A DNA stretch of 64,000 nt from an uncultured Ruminiclostridium sp. (GCA_947627695.1 CANQXF010000011.1:1-64000), one strand, 5' to 3'; counted from the stretch's first letter, positions 24,414-33,380 are shown. Notes: generated by a model from the sequence alone, not told the origin. Program-made: numbers and translations.

Positions 24414-25367
24414 ATGGCAAATGAAGAACAGACGATCAAGGCATTAGGCGCACGCGCGGCCTACAATCTGGCGGACGTAAACAAAACAAAGCCCCAGTAC
24501 GGCGCAATTACCCCGAAATGGCTGACAAAGCTGTTGGAATTTAAAGGCTTGCCGACGGGTATTTACCGTGTGAACAAGGTCGTTGAGGGCGATACTCCGC
24601 TTGACGTTTTGTGCAGTCAGACAAAAAAGTCCGACATTATCCCCGACGGTTACATAAAATACGAGGAAGAACCTCGTGAGTATCGTTTAAATTCCATTTC
24701 CACCATCATCAACGTTAATACTGCGATAGAGGACGTTTACAGCGCGCCCTACGATCAGGTAAAGGAACAGCTTGCGCTCGGTATTGAGAGCCTGCGCGAA
24801 CGTCAGGAAAGCCAGCTTATCAATAACGATGATTACGGCTTGCTCAAAAATGTTGCAGATTCGCAGAGGATACAGCCTGTTCAGAGCAACGGAGCGCCCA
24901 CTCCCGACGACCTTGACGAGCTTATCACAAAGGTATGGAAAGAACCGTCTTTCTTCCTCGCTCACCCGAGAGCCATCGCAGCATTTGAAAGAGAATGCAC
25001 GAAACGCGGCGTTCCTCCCGTAACAACAAATATTGCGGGCGGCACGTTCGTAGTCTGGAGAGGAATACCGATAATCCCTACCGATAAGCTCCTTGTAGAC
25101 GGGCTGAAAAATCCCAAGAGCCAAAGCGGCAAGACCAACATTCTTCTGCTGCGCACGGGAGAGGCTAAGCGCGGCGTTATAGGACTTTATCAGGCGGGTA
25201 TGAAAAACGAACAGTCAAGAGGGCTGTCGGTGCGCTTCAGGGGCATTGACGACAAAGGCGTGGCGTCCTATCTGCTGAGCCTTTACTGCTCTGCGGCTAT
25301 CTTAGCGGACGACGCAATTGCAGTATTGGAAGATGTTGAGGTGGGCGAGTATTATGACTACGAATAA
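24414..25367 (+). CDS. Family 2A encapsulin shell protein (SrpI-like)
   Basis: A 317-residue HK97-fold shell protein. The start closely resembles SrpI-type family 2A encapsulins: ARAAYNLADVNKTKPQYG, then ITPKWLTKLLEFKGLPTG and IYRVNKV. The C-terminal half has FVVWRGIPIIPTDK and RFRGIDDKGVASYLLSLYC. Family 2A shells self-assemble into compartments that load a cysteine desulfurase and can store elemental sulfur. The cargo gene is immediately downstream, overlapping by 14 nt. AAGGAGAAT precedes the ATG. The family assignment is strong; sulfur storage here is inferred from relatives. Confidence 0.95.
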   Translation: MANEEQTIKALGARAAYNLADVNKTKPQYGAITPKWLTKLLEFKGLPTGIYRVNKVVEGDTPLDVLCSQTKKSDIIPDGYIKYEEEPREYRLNSISTIINVNTAIEDVYSAPYDQVKEQLALGIESLRERQESQLINNDDYGLLKNVADSQRIQPVQSNGAPTPDDLDELITKVWKEPSFFLAHPRAIAAFERECTKRGVPPVTTNIAGGTFVVWRGIPIIPTDKLLVDGLKNPKSQSGKTNILLLRTGEAKRGVIGLYQAGMKNEQSRGLSVRFRGIDDKGVASYLLSLYCSAAILADDAIAVLEDVEVGEYYDYE

Positions 25368-27093
25368 TTTTGAAGCTTTAGATTATTCGGGATTGCCTTC
25401 GGAATATGAGCTGCAAACACTTGTCAACGGCCTTTTCGGTGATCTGGGCGGGAGCATTTTTGAACCCGACGTATGCGCCGACGGCATTCAAAAACTCGTT
25501 ACAACGGGCGATACGGGAATTATCAATACCGCCGCGAGCAAAGCCGTCTCCGTGCTCGGAATAAGCGATTATGAAAATATTCTTGGAGAACTCGGCAGGG
25601 AACTGAATTTCGACAGCCTTTCGGGTGTGAGCAGCGAGTTTCCCGTTTTCAACGACATAGGCGGAGCTTTTCGCGAGCTTGAAGACCTGACCGCAGATTA
25701 TACGAGCAAGGACGCGGATAACGCAGGATTTTCCCCAAAAGTAGTATCGCAGGCGCAGGCTGATGAAAATAACAGCATAAACGTCAGAACAACGGCGAAT
25801 GATAACAACGTTATCCCGCAAAAGGACAGCAAGGGCGTGAGTTTTGAAACCGTCGGCGGTCAGAAAAACAACACGAGGATAGTTGTCGGCACGAAAACTC
25901 TCGAACAGATCCGTGAGGATTTCCCTATACTTCGCGAAAAGGTAAACGGCAATCCGCTTATATGGCTGGACAACGGCGCTACTACCCAGCGCCCGAAAGC
26001 CGTTATAGACAGGCTTAGCTATTATTACGAGCATGAAAACTCAAACGTCCACAGAGGCGCGCATACGCTGGCAGCGCGTTCTACGGACGCATATGAAAAG
26101 GCTCGTCAGACTGTCGCGGATTTCATCGGTGCGCCGTCTAAAGACAATATTGTTTTTGTAAGAGGCACTACCGAGGGAATAAATCTTGTAGCACAGGCTT
26201 ATGTAAAGCCGCTTTTGGAGCCGGGCGATGAAATAATCGTTTCTCTTTTGGAGCATCATGCCAATATCGTTCCGTGGCAGCTTGTAGCACAGGAAACAGG
26301 CGCAGTAATAAAGGTAATTCCCGTTGACGATTCGGGACAGCTTATACTTTCCGAATACGAGAAGCTGTTTACGAAACGCACAAAGTTTGTGTCCGTAACG
26401 CACGTTTCAAACGTATTAGGCACGATAACGCCCGCAGCCGAGCTTATTGCAATTGCGCACAGGCACGGCGTTCGGATAATGATAGACGGAGCGCAGTCTG
26501 TGGCGCATATTCCCGTGAACGTTTCCGCGCTTGACGCTGACTTTTTCGTTTTCTCAGGACATAAAATTTACGCTCCCACAGGAATAGGCGCGCTCTACGG
26601 CAAAAAGGACGTTCTCGAAGCCGCTAAGCCCTATCACGGCGGCGGCAATATGATAAAGGATGTTACTTTTGAAAGAACGATATACAATCCCGCGCCGAAT
26701 AAGTTTGAGGCGGGAACGGGCAGTATCGGAGACGCGGTAGGTTTAGGCGCGGCGCTTGAATACCTGAACTCAATCGGTATGCCCGCTGTCAGCGCATATG
26801 AACACGAGCTTGTAAGCTACGGAATGAAAGAACTTGCCAAGATAAACGGACTTCATCTTGTCGGAACTGCTCCCTCTAAATCAAGCGCGCTTTCTTTCGT
26901 AATAGACGGCGTATCGAATGATACCGTAGGGCAAATCCTTGATCAGAACGGGATCGCCGTGCGCGTAGGTCATCACTGCGCACAGCCTGTTCTTCGGCAC
27001 TACGGGCTTGAAGGAGTTGTGCGCCCTACTTTGGCACTGTATAACACCTTTGAAGACATTGACACTTTGGTAAAAGTGTTAAGATCAATATAA
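25354..27093 (+). CDS. Encapsulin cargo cysteine desulfurase (SufS-like)
   Basis: A 579-residue protein. Residues 1 to about 182 are a low-complexity, probably disordered extension, the usual cargo-loading region of family 2A encapsulin desulfurases. Residues about 183-579 are a class V aminotransferase-fold desulfurase: the PLP lysine is in FSGHKIYAPTG and the catalytic cysteine in RVGHHCAQP. It takes sulfur from cysteine, giving alanine and a persulfide. The ATG at 25354 overlaps the shell gene and has GAGGTGGG upstream; the frame from 25318 is too early. Encapsulation is predicted from the extension and the overlap. Confidence 0.95.
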   Translation: MTTNNFEALDYSGLPSEYELQTLVNGLFGDLGGSIFEPDVCADGIQKLVTTGDTGIINTAASKAVSVLGISDYENILGELGRELNFDSLSGVSSEFPVFNDIGGAFRELEDLTADYTSKDADNAGFSPKVVSQAQADENNSINVRTTANDNNVIPQKDSKGVSFETVGGQKNNTRIVVGTKTLEQIREDFPILREKVNGNPLIWLDNGATTQRPKAVIDRLSYYYEHENSNVHRGAHTLAARSTDAYEKARQTVADFIGAPSKDNIVFVRGTTEGINLVAQAYVKPLLEPGDEIIVSLLEHHANIVPWQLVAQETGAVIKVIPVDDSGQLILSEYEKLFTKRTKFVSVTHVSNVLGTITPAAELIAIAHRHGVRIMIDGAQSVAHIPVNVSALDADFFVFSGHKIYAPTGIGALYGKKDVLEAAKPYHGGGNMIKDVTFERTIYNPAPNKFEAGTGSIGDAVGLGAALEYLNSIGMPAVSAYEHELVSYGMKELAKINGLHLVGTAPSKSSALSFVIDGVSNDTVGQILDQNGIAVRVGHHCAQPVLRHYGLEGVVRPTLALYNTFEDIDTLVKVLRSI

Positions 27094-27107
27094 AGACGGG
27101 ACTTGAT

Positions 27108-28346
27108 ATGGAATTTTGTACAAAATTATTGCACGGCAAATCGGCAGGCAGATTTCAAAACGGCGCAACTCTCCCGCCGATAAGCCAGGTCTGCGCGTTC
27201 TCATATGAAAGCGCAGAGGAACTCGAAAAGGTATTTGCGGGGAAAGCGGCGGGCTTTGCCTACACAAGGATATCAAATCCGACGGTAGACGCTTTTGAAA
27301 GGCGCATTTGTGAGCTTGAGGGCGGACGCGCCGCGACTGCCTGTTCATCGGGAATGGCGGCTATATCGTCGGCGCTTTTGAATATCTTAGGCACGGGCGA
27401 TGAGATAATTGCAGGCGCGGGGCTGTTCGGCGGAACGGTAGATCTGTTCCGCGACCTTAAAGAATATGGCATTACAACTAAGTTTGTAACGCATATGACT
27501 ACCCACGAGATAAAAAAGCACATCACCGACAAAACAAAGGTGATCTTCGGCGAGATAATCGGAAATCCGGGGCTTGACGTTATGGATATCCGCAGTGTAT
27601 CGGAGCTTGCACACGAAAGTAATATCCCGCTTTTTGTTGACGCTACTACCGCCACGCCGTATCTTATACGCTCCATTGAATACGGTGCGGATATTGTTAT
27701 ACATTCCTCGTCAAAATACATCAACGGAAACGGGAACTCAATAAGCGGAATAATCACAGACAGTGGGAATTTCAAGTGGGATTTGGATAAATATCCCGTG
27801 CTTGCGCCGTATAAAAAATACGGTCGCCTTGCGTTTACCGCACGGCTTAAAAACGACACATGGCGAAACATCGGCGGCTGTCTTTCTCCGATGAACGCAT
27901 ATCTGAATTTATTAGGCATTGAAACGCTTGCGTTAAGAATGGAACGTATCTGCGAAAACGCTCTGGCGCTGGCGAAGGCGCTGGAGAAAATAAACGGCGT
28001 AAAGGTAAACTACCCTGCTCTTCCAAGCAATCCGTATTATCCCTTAGTCCAAAAGCAATTCGGCGGCAAGGGCGGCGGGATAGTGACCCTCAGGGCGGGT
28101 TCAAGGGAAAAAGCCTATGCGCTTATGAACGCCCTGAAATACGCGCTGAATGCAACAAATGTCGGAGACACGAAAACTCTCGTCATTCACCCCGCTTCAA
28201 CCATTTATCTTAACAGCACCGAAGAACAGAGAATAAACGCGGGCGTGTATGACGATACTATCCGCATAAGCGTAGGAATTGAGGACGCTTGCGACCTTAT
28301 CGAGGATTTTACCCAAGCGATCGAGAGCATAAACGGAAAGGAATGA
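27108..28346 (+). CDS. Trans-sulfuration PLP enzyme (O-acetylhomoserine sulfhydrylase / Cys-Met family)
   Basis: A 412-residue PLP enzyme of the Cys/Met metabolism family. The PLP-binding lysine is in IHSSSKYINGNG; FAYTRISNPTVDAFERR, TACSSGMAAISSAL and FVDATTATPYL are family blocks. Members add sulfide to O-acetylhomoserine or O-acetylserine, or cleave cystathionine or methionine. It is 14 nt after the desulfurase gene. It is distinct in sequence from the partial sulfhydrylase at the start of the window. Likely a step linking stored sulfide to amino acids. Confidence 0.88.
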   Translation: MEFCTKLLHGKSAGRFQNGATLPPISQVCAFSYESAEELEKVFAGKAAGFAYTRISNPTVDAFERRICELEGGRAATACSSGMAAISSALLNILGTGDEIIAGAGLFGGTVDLFRDLKEYGITTKFVTHMTTHEIKKHITDKTKVIFGEIIGNPGLDVMDIRSVSELAHESNIPLFVDATTATPYLIRSIEYGADIVIHSSSKYINGNGNSISGIITDSGNFKWDLDKYPVLAPYKKYGRLAFTARLKNDTWRNIGGCLSPMNAYLNLLGIETLALRMERICENALALAKALEKINGVKVNYPALPSNPYYPLVQKQFGGKGGGIVTLRAGSREKAYALMNALKYALNATNVGDTKTLVIHPASTIYLNSTEEQRINAGVYDDTIRISVGIEDACDLIEDFTQAIESINGKE

Positions 28347-28351
28347 TAAAA

Positions 28352-28597
28352 ATGCCCGAATACGAAATAACCGACACGATAGATATAACCGATGTAAACT
28401 GTCCTATCACGTTTGTAAAGACAAAGGTGGCTCTGGACGAGCTGGACGATGGGGATATCCTTAAAGTCCACATGAACAGCGGCGAGCCTGCGCAAAACGT
28501 ACCGAGAAGCCTTAAAGAGGAAGGTCACGAGATCCTGGAGTTTACCCAGAACGATGACGGAACATATGATCTTTTAGTCAGAAAGGTCGGTGATTAG
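28352..28597 (+). CDS. TusA-like sulfurtransferase
   Basis: An 81-residue protein with the TusA pattern: ITDVNCPITFVKTKVALDEL holds the persulfide-carrying cysteine in a CP motif, followed by GDILKVHMNSGEPAQNVPRSL and EEGHEIL. TusA proteins receive sulfur from desulfurases and hand it on. The second proline of the usual CPxP is replaced (CPIT). The start at 28352 is 9 nt after AAAGGA; an ATG at 28343 is too close. It overlaps the thioredoxin gene. Confidence 0.8.
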   Translation: MPEYEITDTIDITDVNCPITFVKTKVALDELDDGDILKVHMNSGEPAQNVPRSLKEEGHEILEFTQNDDGTYDLLVRKVGD

Positions 28598-28916
28598 CTT
28601 GGCGGAAAGAATAGGAAGCAACGATTTTGCCGAAAAGGTCCTGAGCTTTTCGGGGCTTTCCGTTGTGGAATTTTACACGGATACCTGCGTTCCCTGCAAG
28701 CGAATGTCGCCGATACTGTCCGAACTCAGCGAGCAATACTCCGACGAAGTTTTCATAGCGAAAGTAAATGCGGCGTATGAGCCTGAACTTTGCGAGAAAT
28801 ACGACATCGGCGCTACACCGACGTTTTTGCTGTTTAAAAACGGCGGGGAGGTAGGACGGTTTATAGGTACGCGAAAAAGGGAAGAACTTGAGCGCATTAT
28901 TGACGAAAACAAATAG
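28590..28916 (+). CDS. Thioredoxin
   Basis: A 108-residue thioredoxin with active site CVPCKRMSP (CVPC in place of the common CGPC), VNAAYEPELCEKYDI and the cis-proline block GATPTFLLFKNG. It starts with GTG at 28590 inside the end of the TusA-like gene (a TTG nine bases on is possible). A thioredoxin reductase is encoded further down the same operon, so this is probably the reductant for persulfides or stored sulfur in the locus. Confidence 0.9.
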   Translation: MISLAERIGSNDFAEKVLSFSGLSVVEFYTDTCVPCKRMSPILSELSEQYSDEVFIAKVNAAYEPELCEKYDIGATPTFLLFKNGGEVGRFIGTRKREELERIIDENK

Positions 28917-28926
28917 GAGGTATGAG

Positions 28927-29145
28927 ATGAAAATAACAGTAGCGGGCGAAACAAAGGAATTTAACGAGGGCTTGACGATCGCCGAACTCATCAAACAGGA
29001 AAACATTGAAAATCCCGATTATATCACGGTATCGGTAAATGACGAGTTTGCGGATAACGAAAACTTTTCATCAATTGAATTGCACGACGGCGATGTCGTG
29101 GAATTTTTGTATTTTATGGGAGGAGGAAGCTATGGCATTCTCTAA
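28927..29145 (+). CDS. ThiS/CysO-like sulfur carrier with C-terminal tail
   Basis: A 72-residue ubiquitin-fold sulfur carrier: MKITVAGETKEFNEGLTIAE, ITVSVNDEFA, VEFLYFMGGG. Free carriers end in Gly-Gly, but here five residues (SYGIL) follow, so a protease must remove them before adenylation. The operon supplies a JAMM protease, which suits the CysO/Mec+ and QbsE/QbsD model. The tail codons overlap the start of the ThiF gene, whose ribosome site GGAGGA is made by the glycine codons. AGGAGG lies before the ATG at 28927. Confidence 0.85.
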   Translation: MKITVAGETKEFNEGLTIAELIKQENIENPDYITVSVNDEFADNENFSSIELHDGDVVEFLYFMGGGSYGIL

Positions 29146-29938
29146 CGAACAGTTGGAACGGTATTCGCGGCACATCATCTTAAAGGAAGTAGGCGTAAAA
29201 GGGCAGAAAAAGCTCCTTAACGCAAAAGTGCTGATAATCGGGGCGGGCGGCTTGGGCGCGCCCTGCGCTATGTATCTTGCCGCCGCAGGCGTTGGAACGA
29301 TCGGCATTGCAGACGCAGACGAGGTAGATCTGTCCAATTTACAGCGGCAGATCATTCACGCGACAGAGGACGTGGGAAAGCCCAAGGTGCAGTCCGCAAA
29401 GGAAACGATAAACAAAATGAACCCCGATGTCACGGTCAATACCTATCACGAATTTGTTTCCTCCGAAAACATAATGGAAATAATCAAAGACTATGATTTC
29501 ATTATAGACGGCACTGATAATTTCCCCGCGAAATTTCTGATAAACGACGCTTGCGTTATGGCAAAGAAACCGTTTTGCCATGCGGGAATAATCCGCTTTC
29601 AGGGGCAGCTTATGACCTACGTTCCCGGAGAGGGACCCTGCTATCGCTGTGTGTTCAAAAATCCTCCGCCAAAGGACGCCGTGCCTACCTGCAAGCAGGC
29701 GGGAGTCATCGGCGCTATGGGCGGCATTATCGGCAGCCTTCAGGCAATGGAGGCAATAAAGTACATAACTGGTACAGGCGAGTTGCTTACGGGATATTTG
29801 CTGACGTTTAACGCGCTGAAAATGGAGTTTCGTAAAATCAAACTCCCCAAGCCGAACGGAAAATGTGCGGTGTGCGGCGACGAACCTACAATAACCGAGC
29901 TTGTGGATTACGAGCAAGCGGAATGTAACGGCGTGTGA
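29132..29938 (+). CDS. ThiF/MoeB-like adenylyltransferase
   Basis: A 268-residue E1-like enzyme: YSRHIILKEVGVKGQ, the ATP loop LIIGAGGLGAPCAMYLAAAG, DADEVDLSNLQRQI, and zinc-binding pairs CYRC and CAVCGD. It activates the C-terminus of a ThiS-type carrier with ATP. The start at 29132 lies inside the carrier gene and has GGAGGA 5 nt upstream, giving tight coupling. It is a second E1 of the locus, without the fused carrier and rhodanese domains of the one at 22,938. Confidence 0.93.
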   Translation: MAFSNEQLERYSRHIILKEVGVKGQKKLLNAKVLIIGAGGLGAPCAMYLAAAGVGTIGIADADEVDLSNLQRQIIHATEDVGKPKVQSAKETINKMNPDVTVNTYHEFVSSENIMEIIKDYDFIIDGTDNFPAKFLINDACVMAKKPFCHAGIIRFQGQLMTYVPGEGPCYRCVFKNPPPKDAVPTCKQAGVIGAMGGIIGSLQAMEAIKYITGTGELLTGYLLTFNALKMEFRKIKLPKPNGKCAVCGDEPTITELVDYEQAECNGV

Positions 29939-29947
29939 GGAAGGCTT

Positions 29948-30370
29948 ATGATAATAATATCAAATGACGATTTTCAGAAGATAGTCGATCACGCTTTGTC
30001 CGAACTCCCGAACGAGGCGTGCGGGCTTATCGCAGGCAGAACAGAGGGAAATAACAAGATCATCGAAAAGGTTTACTTGCTCAACAATATTGATAAGTCT
30101 AACGAGCATTTTTCGCTCGACCCGAAAGAGCAATTAGCCGCCGTTCGTGATATGCGCGAGCGCGGGCTTTCTCCCCTCGGCAATTGGCATTCCCACCCCG
30201 AATCGCCGTCAAGACCGTCCGAAGAGGACAAGCGCCTTGCCTATGACAAAACGGCGAGTTATCTTATCTTGTCGCTTATGGACAAGGATAATCCCGTGCT
30301 TAATTCGTTTCATATTGACGGTGATAAAGCAGAGTGCGAGGAATTAGTCATAAAGGAAAGAGAGCCATGA
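29948..30370 (+). CDS. JAMM (Mov34/MPN) metalloprotease, second copy
   Basis: A 140-residue protein with Glu in LPNEACGLIAG and the canonical JAMM block NWHSHPESPSRPSEED. This is the Mec+/QbsD group. It follows the carrier and E1 genes and its stop overlaps the start of the reductase gene (ATGA). It is the best candidate for trimming the SYGIL tail of the carrier at 28,927. Substrate is inferred. Confidence 0.9.
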   Translation: MIIISNDDFQKIVDHALSELPNEACGLIAGRTEGNNKIIEKVYLLNNIDKSNEHFSLDPKEQLAAVRDMRERGLSPLGNWHSHPESPSRPSEEDKRLAYDKTASYLILSLMDKDNPVLNSFHIDGDKAECEELVIKEREP

Positions 30371-31260
30371 AAGATCTTGCGATAATAGGCAGCGGACCTG
30401 CGGGATTATCTGCGGCTTTGTACGCGAAAAGAGCAAACCTTGACGTTATCGTTATAGAAAAGGAATTTCAGGGTACGGGTCAGGTCGCCGAAAGCGCACA
30501 GGTGGATAATTACTTGGGACTTTGCGGAATAAGCGGATTTGATCTCGGCGAGAAATTCAGAGAACACGCGGAAAGCTTCGGCACAGAATTCCTTGAGGGC
30601 GAGGCAGTGCGCCTTGAACAAAAAAACAACGTCTGGATCATCACGCTCCAAAGCGGAGATATCATAGAGGCAAAAGCTGTTATCTATGCCGCAGGGGCGG
30701 CTCATAAAAGGCTGAATGTAAGCGGCGAAGAAAAGCTTATCGGCAAAGGCGTATCGTATTGCGCTATATGCGACGGCGCATTGTATCACGGCAAAACCGC
30801 AGCCGTTATCGGCGGCGGCGACACGGCTCTTGACGACGCATTGTATTTATCCGACATTGCCAAAAAGGTGTATCTTATTCACAGGCGAAACGAATTCAGA
30901 GGCTCAAAGAAAAGCGTTCTCAAAATAAGGTCGCATGAAAACATTGAGGTAATAACCCCCGCTAACGTCACCGAGATCGCGGGTGAAAACCGCGTAAGCT
31001 CAATAACGCTCGACAACGGGCGCAGTCTTTTCGTCGACGGAGTTTTTATAGCGATAGGTATGTCGCCTGCGTCCGATTTAGTGAGGAATATCGTTGATTT
31101 AGATGATAACGGCTATATCAAAGCTGACGAAACGGGAGTGACGCGAGCGCGGGGATTGTTTTGCGCAGGAGATGTCAGAACAAAGAAGCTGCGGCAAGTA
31201 ATAACAGCGGCGTCCGACGGTGCAAATGCAGCAATGGCGGCGGCGGAATATTTAAAATAA
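30367..31260 (+). CDS. Thioredoxin reductase-like flavoprotein
   Basis: A 297-residue FAD/NADPH oxidoreductase: FAD loop IIGSGPAGLSAALYA, redox pair in SYCAICDGALY (CAIC), NADPH loop VIGGGDTALDDALYL, the basic HRR after it, and the C-terminal GLFCAGDV. Length is typical. With the thioredoxin of the same operon it would form the electron supply for reducing persulfide or sulfur. It overlaps the JAMM gene by 4 nt and ends the operon before a terminator. Confidence 0.93.
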   Translation: MKDLAIIGSGPAGLSAALYAKRANLDVIVIEKEFQGTGQVAESAQVDNYLGLCGISGFDLGEKFREHAESFGTEFLEGEAVRLEQKNNVWIITLQSGDIIEAKAVIYAAGAAHKRLNVSGEEKLIGKGVSYCAICDGALYHGKTAAVIGGGDTALDDALYLSDIAKKVYLIHRRNEFRGSKKSVLKIRSHENIEVITPANVTEIAGENRVSSITLDNGRSLFVDGVFIAIGMSPASDLVRNIVDLDDNGYIKADETGVTRARGLFCAGDVRTKKLRQVITAASDGANAAMAAAEYLK

Positions 31261-31267
31261 AATGCAT

Positions 31268-31298
31268 AGCGGCATTGCGGCAAACAAGCAATGCCGCT
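31268..31298 (+). terminator. Terminator of the encapsulin operon
   Basis: An 11-bp stem AGCGGCATTGC / GCAATGCCGCT followed by TTTATTTAT. Confidence 0.9.
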
Positions 31299-31316
31299 TT
31301 TATTTATACAAAAAAT

Positions 31317-31372
31317 CTATAACTCAATATATAAGTTTTGTATTAGACAAAAAACACAAAGGGCGGTATAAT
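31317..31372 (+). promoter_or_regulatory. Promoter B of the symporter operon with shared upstream element
   Basis: TAGACA (31344-31349), 17-nt spacer, TATAAT (31367-31372). The 34-nt element 31317-31350 aligns without gaps to that of promoter A (26 of 34 identical). The same upstream regulator, most simply the LysR protein, should control both operons. Confidence 0.75.
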
Positions 31373-31400
31373 CATTTTGCAAGAAAGGAAGATGACAAAT

Positions 31401-31487
31401 TGAGAAATTACTTTGAAATGCTCATAAGGTCTAATTTCAGATTTGGGCGATGTTGAATTTCAGGACTATAAGATAACTTTTCTGTAA
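31401..31487 (+). pseudogene. Possible yezD remnant
   Basis: Between promoter B and the symporter gene, the frame reads RNYFEMLIRSNFRFG, then stops. After a one-base shift it continues GDVEFQDYKITFL and stops. This follows the order of the YezD-like protein of the other operon (NYLEIIDRLI, YGTV, IQDGKVI). A decayed yezD copy in the same leading position would explain it. The similarity is weak. Confidence 0.35.
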
Positions 31488-31497
31488 GGAGTGCAAT

Positions 31498-32895
31498 ATG
31501 GATTTTTTATTAAGCATTAACTGGATAGCGCTGTTTGCGCTTTCAATAGTAGGTCTGTTGTTTGTGCTGCTGCATCTTCTTTCAAAGAAAACGAACCGCA
31601 CGGTCGTAACGCTTGTTGCTCTTGTGTTCGGCGCAGTTGTCGGAATAATTTTCGCTTCCGAAAACAATTCGTACCTTGTCTGGGTAGAGCTTATAGGCAA
31701 TATTTATGTAAACGTGATAACCGCGCTTGCCGCGCCGATAATCATAGTTTCTATAATTTCGAGCTTTGTGTCGCTCAAAAGCAAACAAGCCGTCAGATCA
31801 ATAGGAGTTCGCTCCGTGTTCTGGCTGTTAGCGTCAGCGGCAGGAGCAATTGTTCTGAGCCTTGCGGCAGGATCGGTCTTCGGACTTTGGGAAAAATCGA
31901 CGGTGTTTGACGGCATAGCAGCTGTAAGCGATTCGATCGTTGAGGCATACGGCGACTTGAAGCAATCGTTTGACCAGACGCTTTTGGGACTTTTCCCGTC
32001 AAATATCATAAGCGATATAGCAAACAACAATATCGTTGCAATAATCATTATCGCCGCAGCAATTGCCTTGGCTTATATCGGGGTAGCTTCAAGCGAGGGA
32101 GAAGAAAAGGTCGTTTCGTTCAAGGATTTTGTAGAAGCAGCGAAGAAGATCATTTTCAAAATACTCAGGTTCGTTATCGACCTTACGCCATATGCAGTGC
32201 TTTGCCTGATAGCGTCCAGCGCCGCTGCGATCTTCTCGGATATTGACACTATTCTGCAATTGTTGCTCTTAGTGGGTATCATCTACGCAGTTGCGTTTTT
32301 CCACGCATATATATTTAACGGCGTACTTGTTAAATTTGTCGCAAAGCTTGATCCTATCAAATTCTTCAAGAAGATATTCAGCGCGCAGGCGACAGCGTTT
32401 ACAACTCAAAGCAGTATAGGAACGCTCCCCGTGACAATTGACGCGCTGGAAAACAGAGTCGGCGTAAGCGAGGAGGTAGCAAACTTTACTGCCCCACTTG
32501 GCACCACGATAGGAATGCCCGGCTGCACCTGCGTGTGGCCCGTGCTGCTGGTTATGTTCTTTGTAAACGCAACGGGGCTTGACTGGGGAGTAAGCAATTA
32601 CATTTTGCTCGCTGTTGTAACGCTTGTGCTGTCGCTCGGAAGTGCGGGCGTTCCGGGAATTGCAATAGTATCATCAGTAGCCGTGTTCAGCGCGCTGGAT
32701 CTGCCGATTGCGGCAGTCGTTCTGCTTATCCCGATAAACACTATCTCGGATATGGCAAGAACGCTGAACAATGCGACCTGCGCGGCAGTATCGGCGGCGA
32801 TCGTAGCCCGCAAGGAGGGGCAGCTTGACGACAGTGTATTTGATCAGGAGGAGAAAAAGATATGGCAGGCAAAACCAAAACAAGTCCAGCAGTAA
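31498..32895 (+). CDS. DAACS-family sodium symporter, probably for cystine
   Basis: A 465-residue membrane protein of the dicarboxylate/amino acid:cation symporter family, with about eight membrane segments. The re-entrant loop motif is TTQSSIGTLPVTIDALENRVG, in two parts: the serine-rich hairpin and TLP. A late block SAGVPGIAIVSS forms the second hairpin, and NNATCAAVSAAIVARKEG the C-terminal helix. TcyP-type members import cystine. Its promoter matches that of the sulfur storage operon, which favours cystine as substrate. AAGGAG precedes the ATG. Confidence 0.85.
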   Translation: MDFLLSINWIALFALSIVGLLFVLLHLLSKKTNRTVVTLVALVFGAVVGIIFASENNSYLVWVELIGNIYVNVITALAAPIIIVSIISSFVSLKSKQAVRSIGVRSVFWLLASAAGAIVLSLAAGSVFGLWEKSTVFDGIAAVSDSIVEAYGDLKQSFDQTLLGLFPSNIISDIANNNIVAIIIIAAAIALAYIGVASSEGEEKVVSFKDFVEAAKKIIFKILRFVIDLTPYAVLCLIASSAAAIFSDIDTILQLLLLVGIIYAVAFFHAYIFNGVLVKFVAKLDPIKFFKKIFSAQATAFTTQSSIGTLPVTIDALENRVGVSEEVANFTAPLGTTIGMPGCTCVWPVLLVMFFVNATGLDWGVSNYILLAVVTLVLSLGSAGVPGIAIVSSVAVFSALDLPIAAVVLLIPINTISDMARTLNNATCAAVSAAIVARKEGQLDDSVFDQEEKKIWQAKPKQVQQ

Positions 32896-33380
32896 AATTC
32901 ACGATAGTATTGATAATTCTGGCGGCTGTATTTTTAGTGTTGAGCATCGTTTCCGCAAACCTTTCCGTAAGCAGAACAATAAATGCTATCGACACGATAG
33001 GCACGGTTGAATTTTCTGACGACAGCAAGGGAAAGATAGACCTTGCGCTGAAATACTACGGTGAGCTTGACCCTGATCTTTCTTTACAAAGCAAGGTCAC
33101 AAACGCCGATGAGCTTACCGCTGCAAAATTCGAGTACGTTCGGCTTGCCATCAAAAACGCTTATCTTGCCGACAAAAACGGAGAGGACGAGGCGACAGTA
33201 AAAGAATATATTGGGCTTGCCCGCGAGAGCTTTGATGAATACTGCTCAACGGGCGAATGTAAAAATGTCAGCAATTACGATGACCTGACAGCTCTTGAAA
33301 GTAAATATTCAGAGGGCGGTGCGGACGCTTCGCAGAGTGCAGGCAGCCCCGAACCCGCAGAAGAAATAGAGCTTTGTTGA
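32862..33380 (+). CDS. Membrane-anchored protein ending in Cys
   Basis: A 172-residue protein with one N-terminal membrane helix (about 13-33, IVLIILAAVFLVLSIVSA) and an outer helical domain, then an acidic Ser/Pro-rich tail ending in a lone cysteine (EIELC). An internal CSTGEC pair is present. I do not recognise the family. It overlaps the symporter by 34 nt and the next gene's ribosome site follows closely, so the three genes form one unit. It may be an accessory or binding subunit of the uptake system. Confidence 0.7.
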   Translation: MAGKTKTSPAVKFTIVLIILAAVFLVLSIVSANLSVSRTINAIDTIGTVEFSDDSKGKIDLALKYYGELDPDLSLQSKVTNADELTAAKFEYVRLAIKNAYLADKNGEDEATVKEYIGLARESFDEYCSTGECKNVSNYDDLTALESKYSEGGADASQSAGSPEPAEEIELC

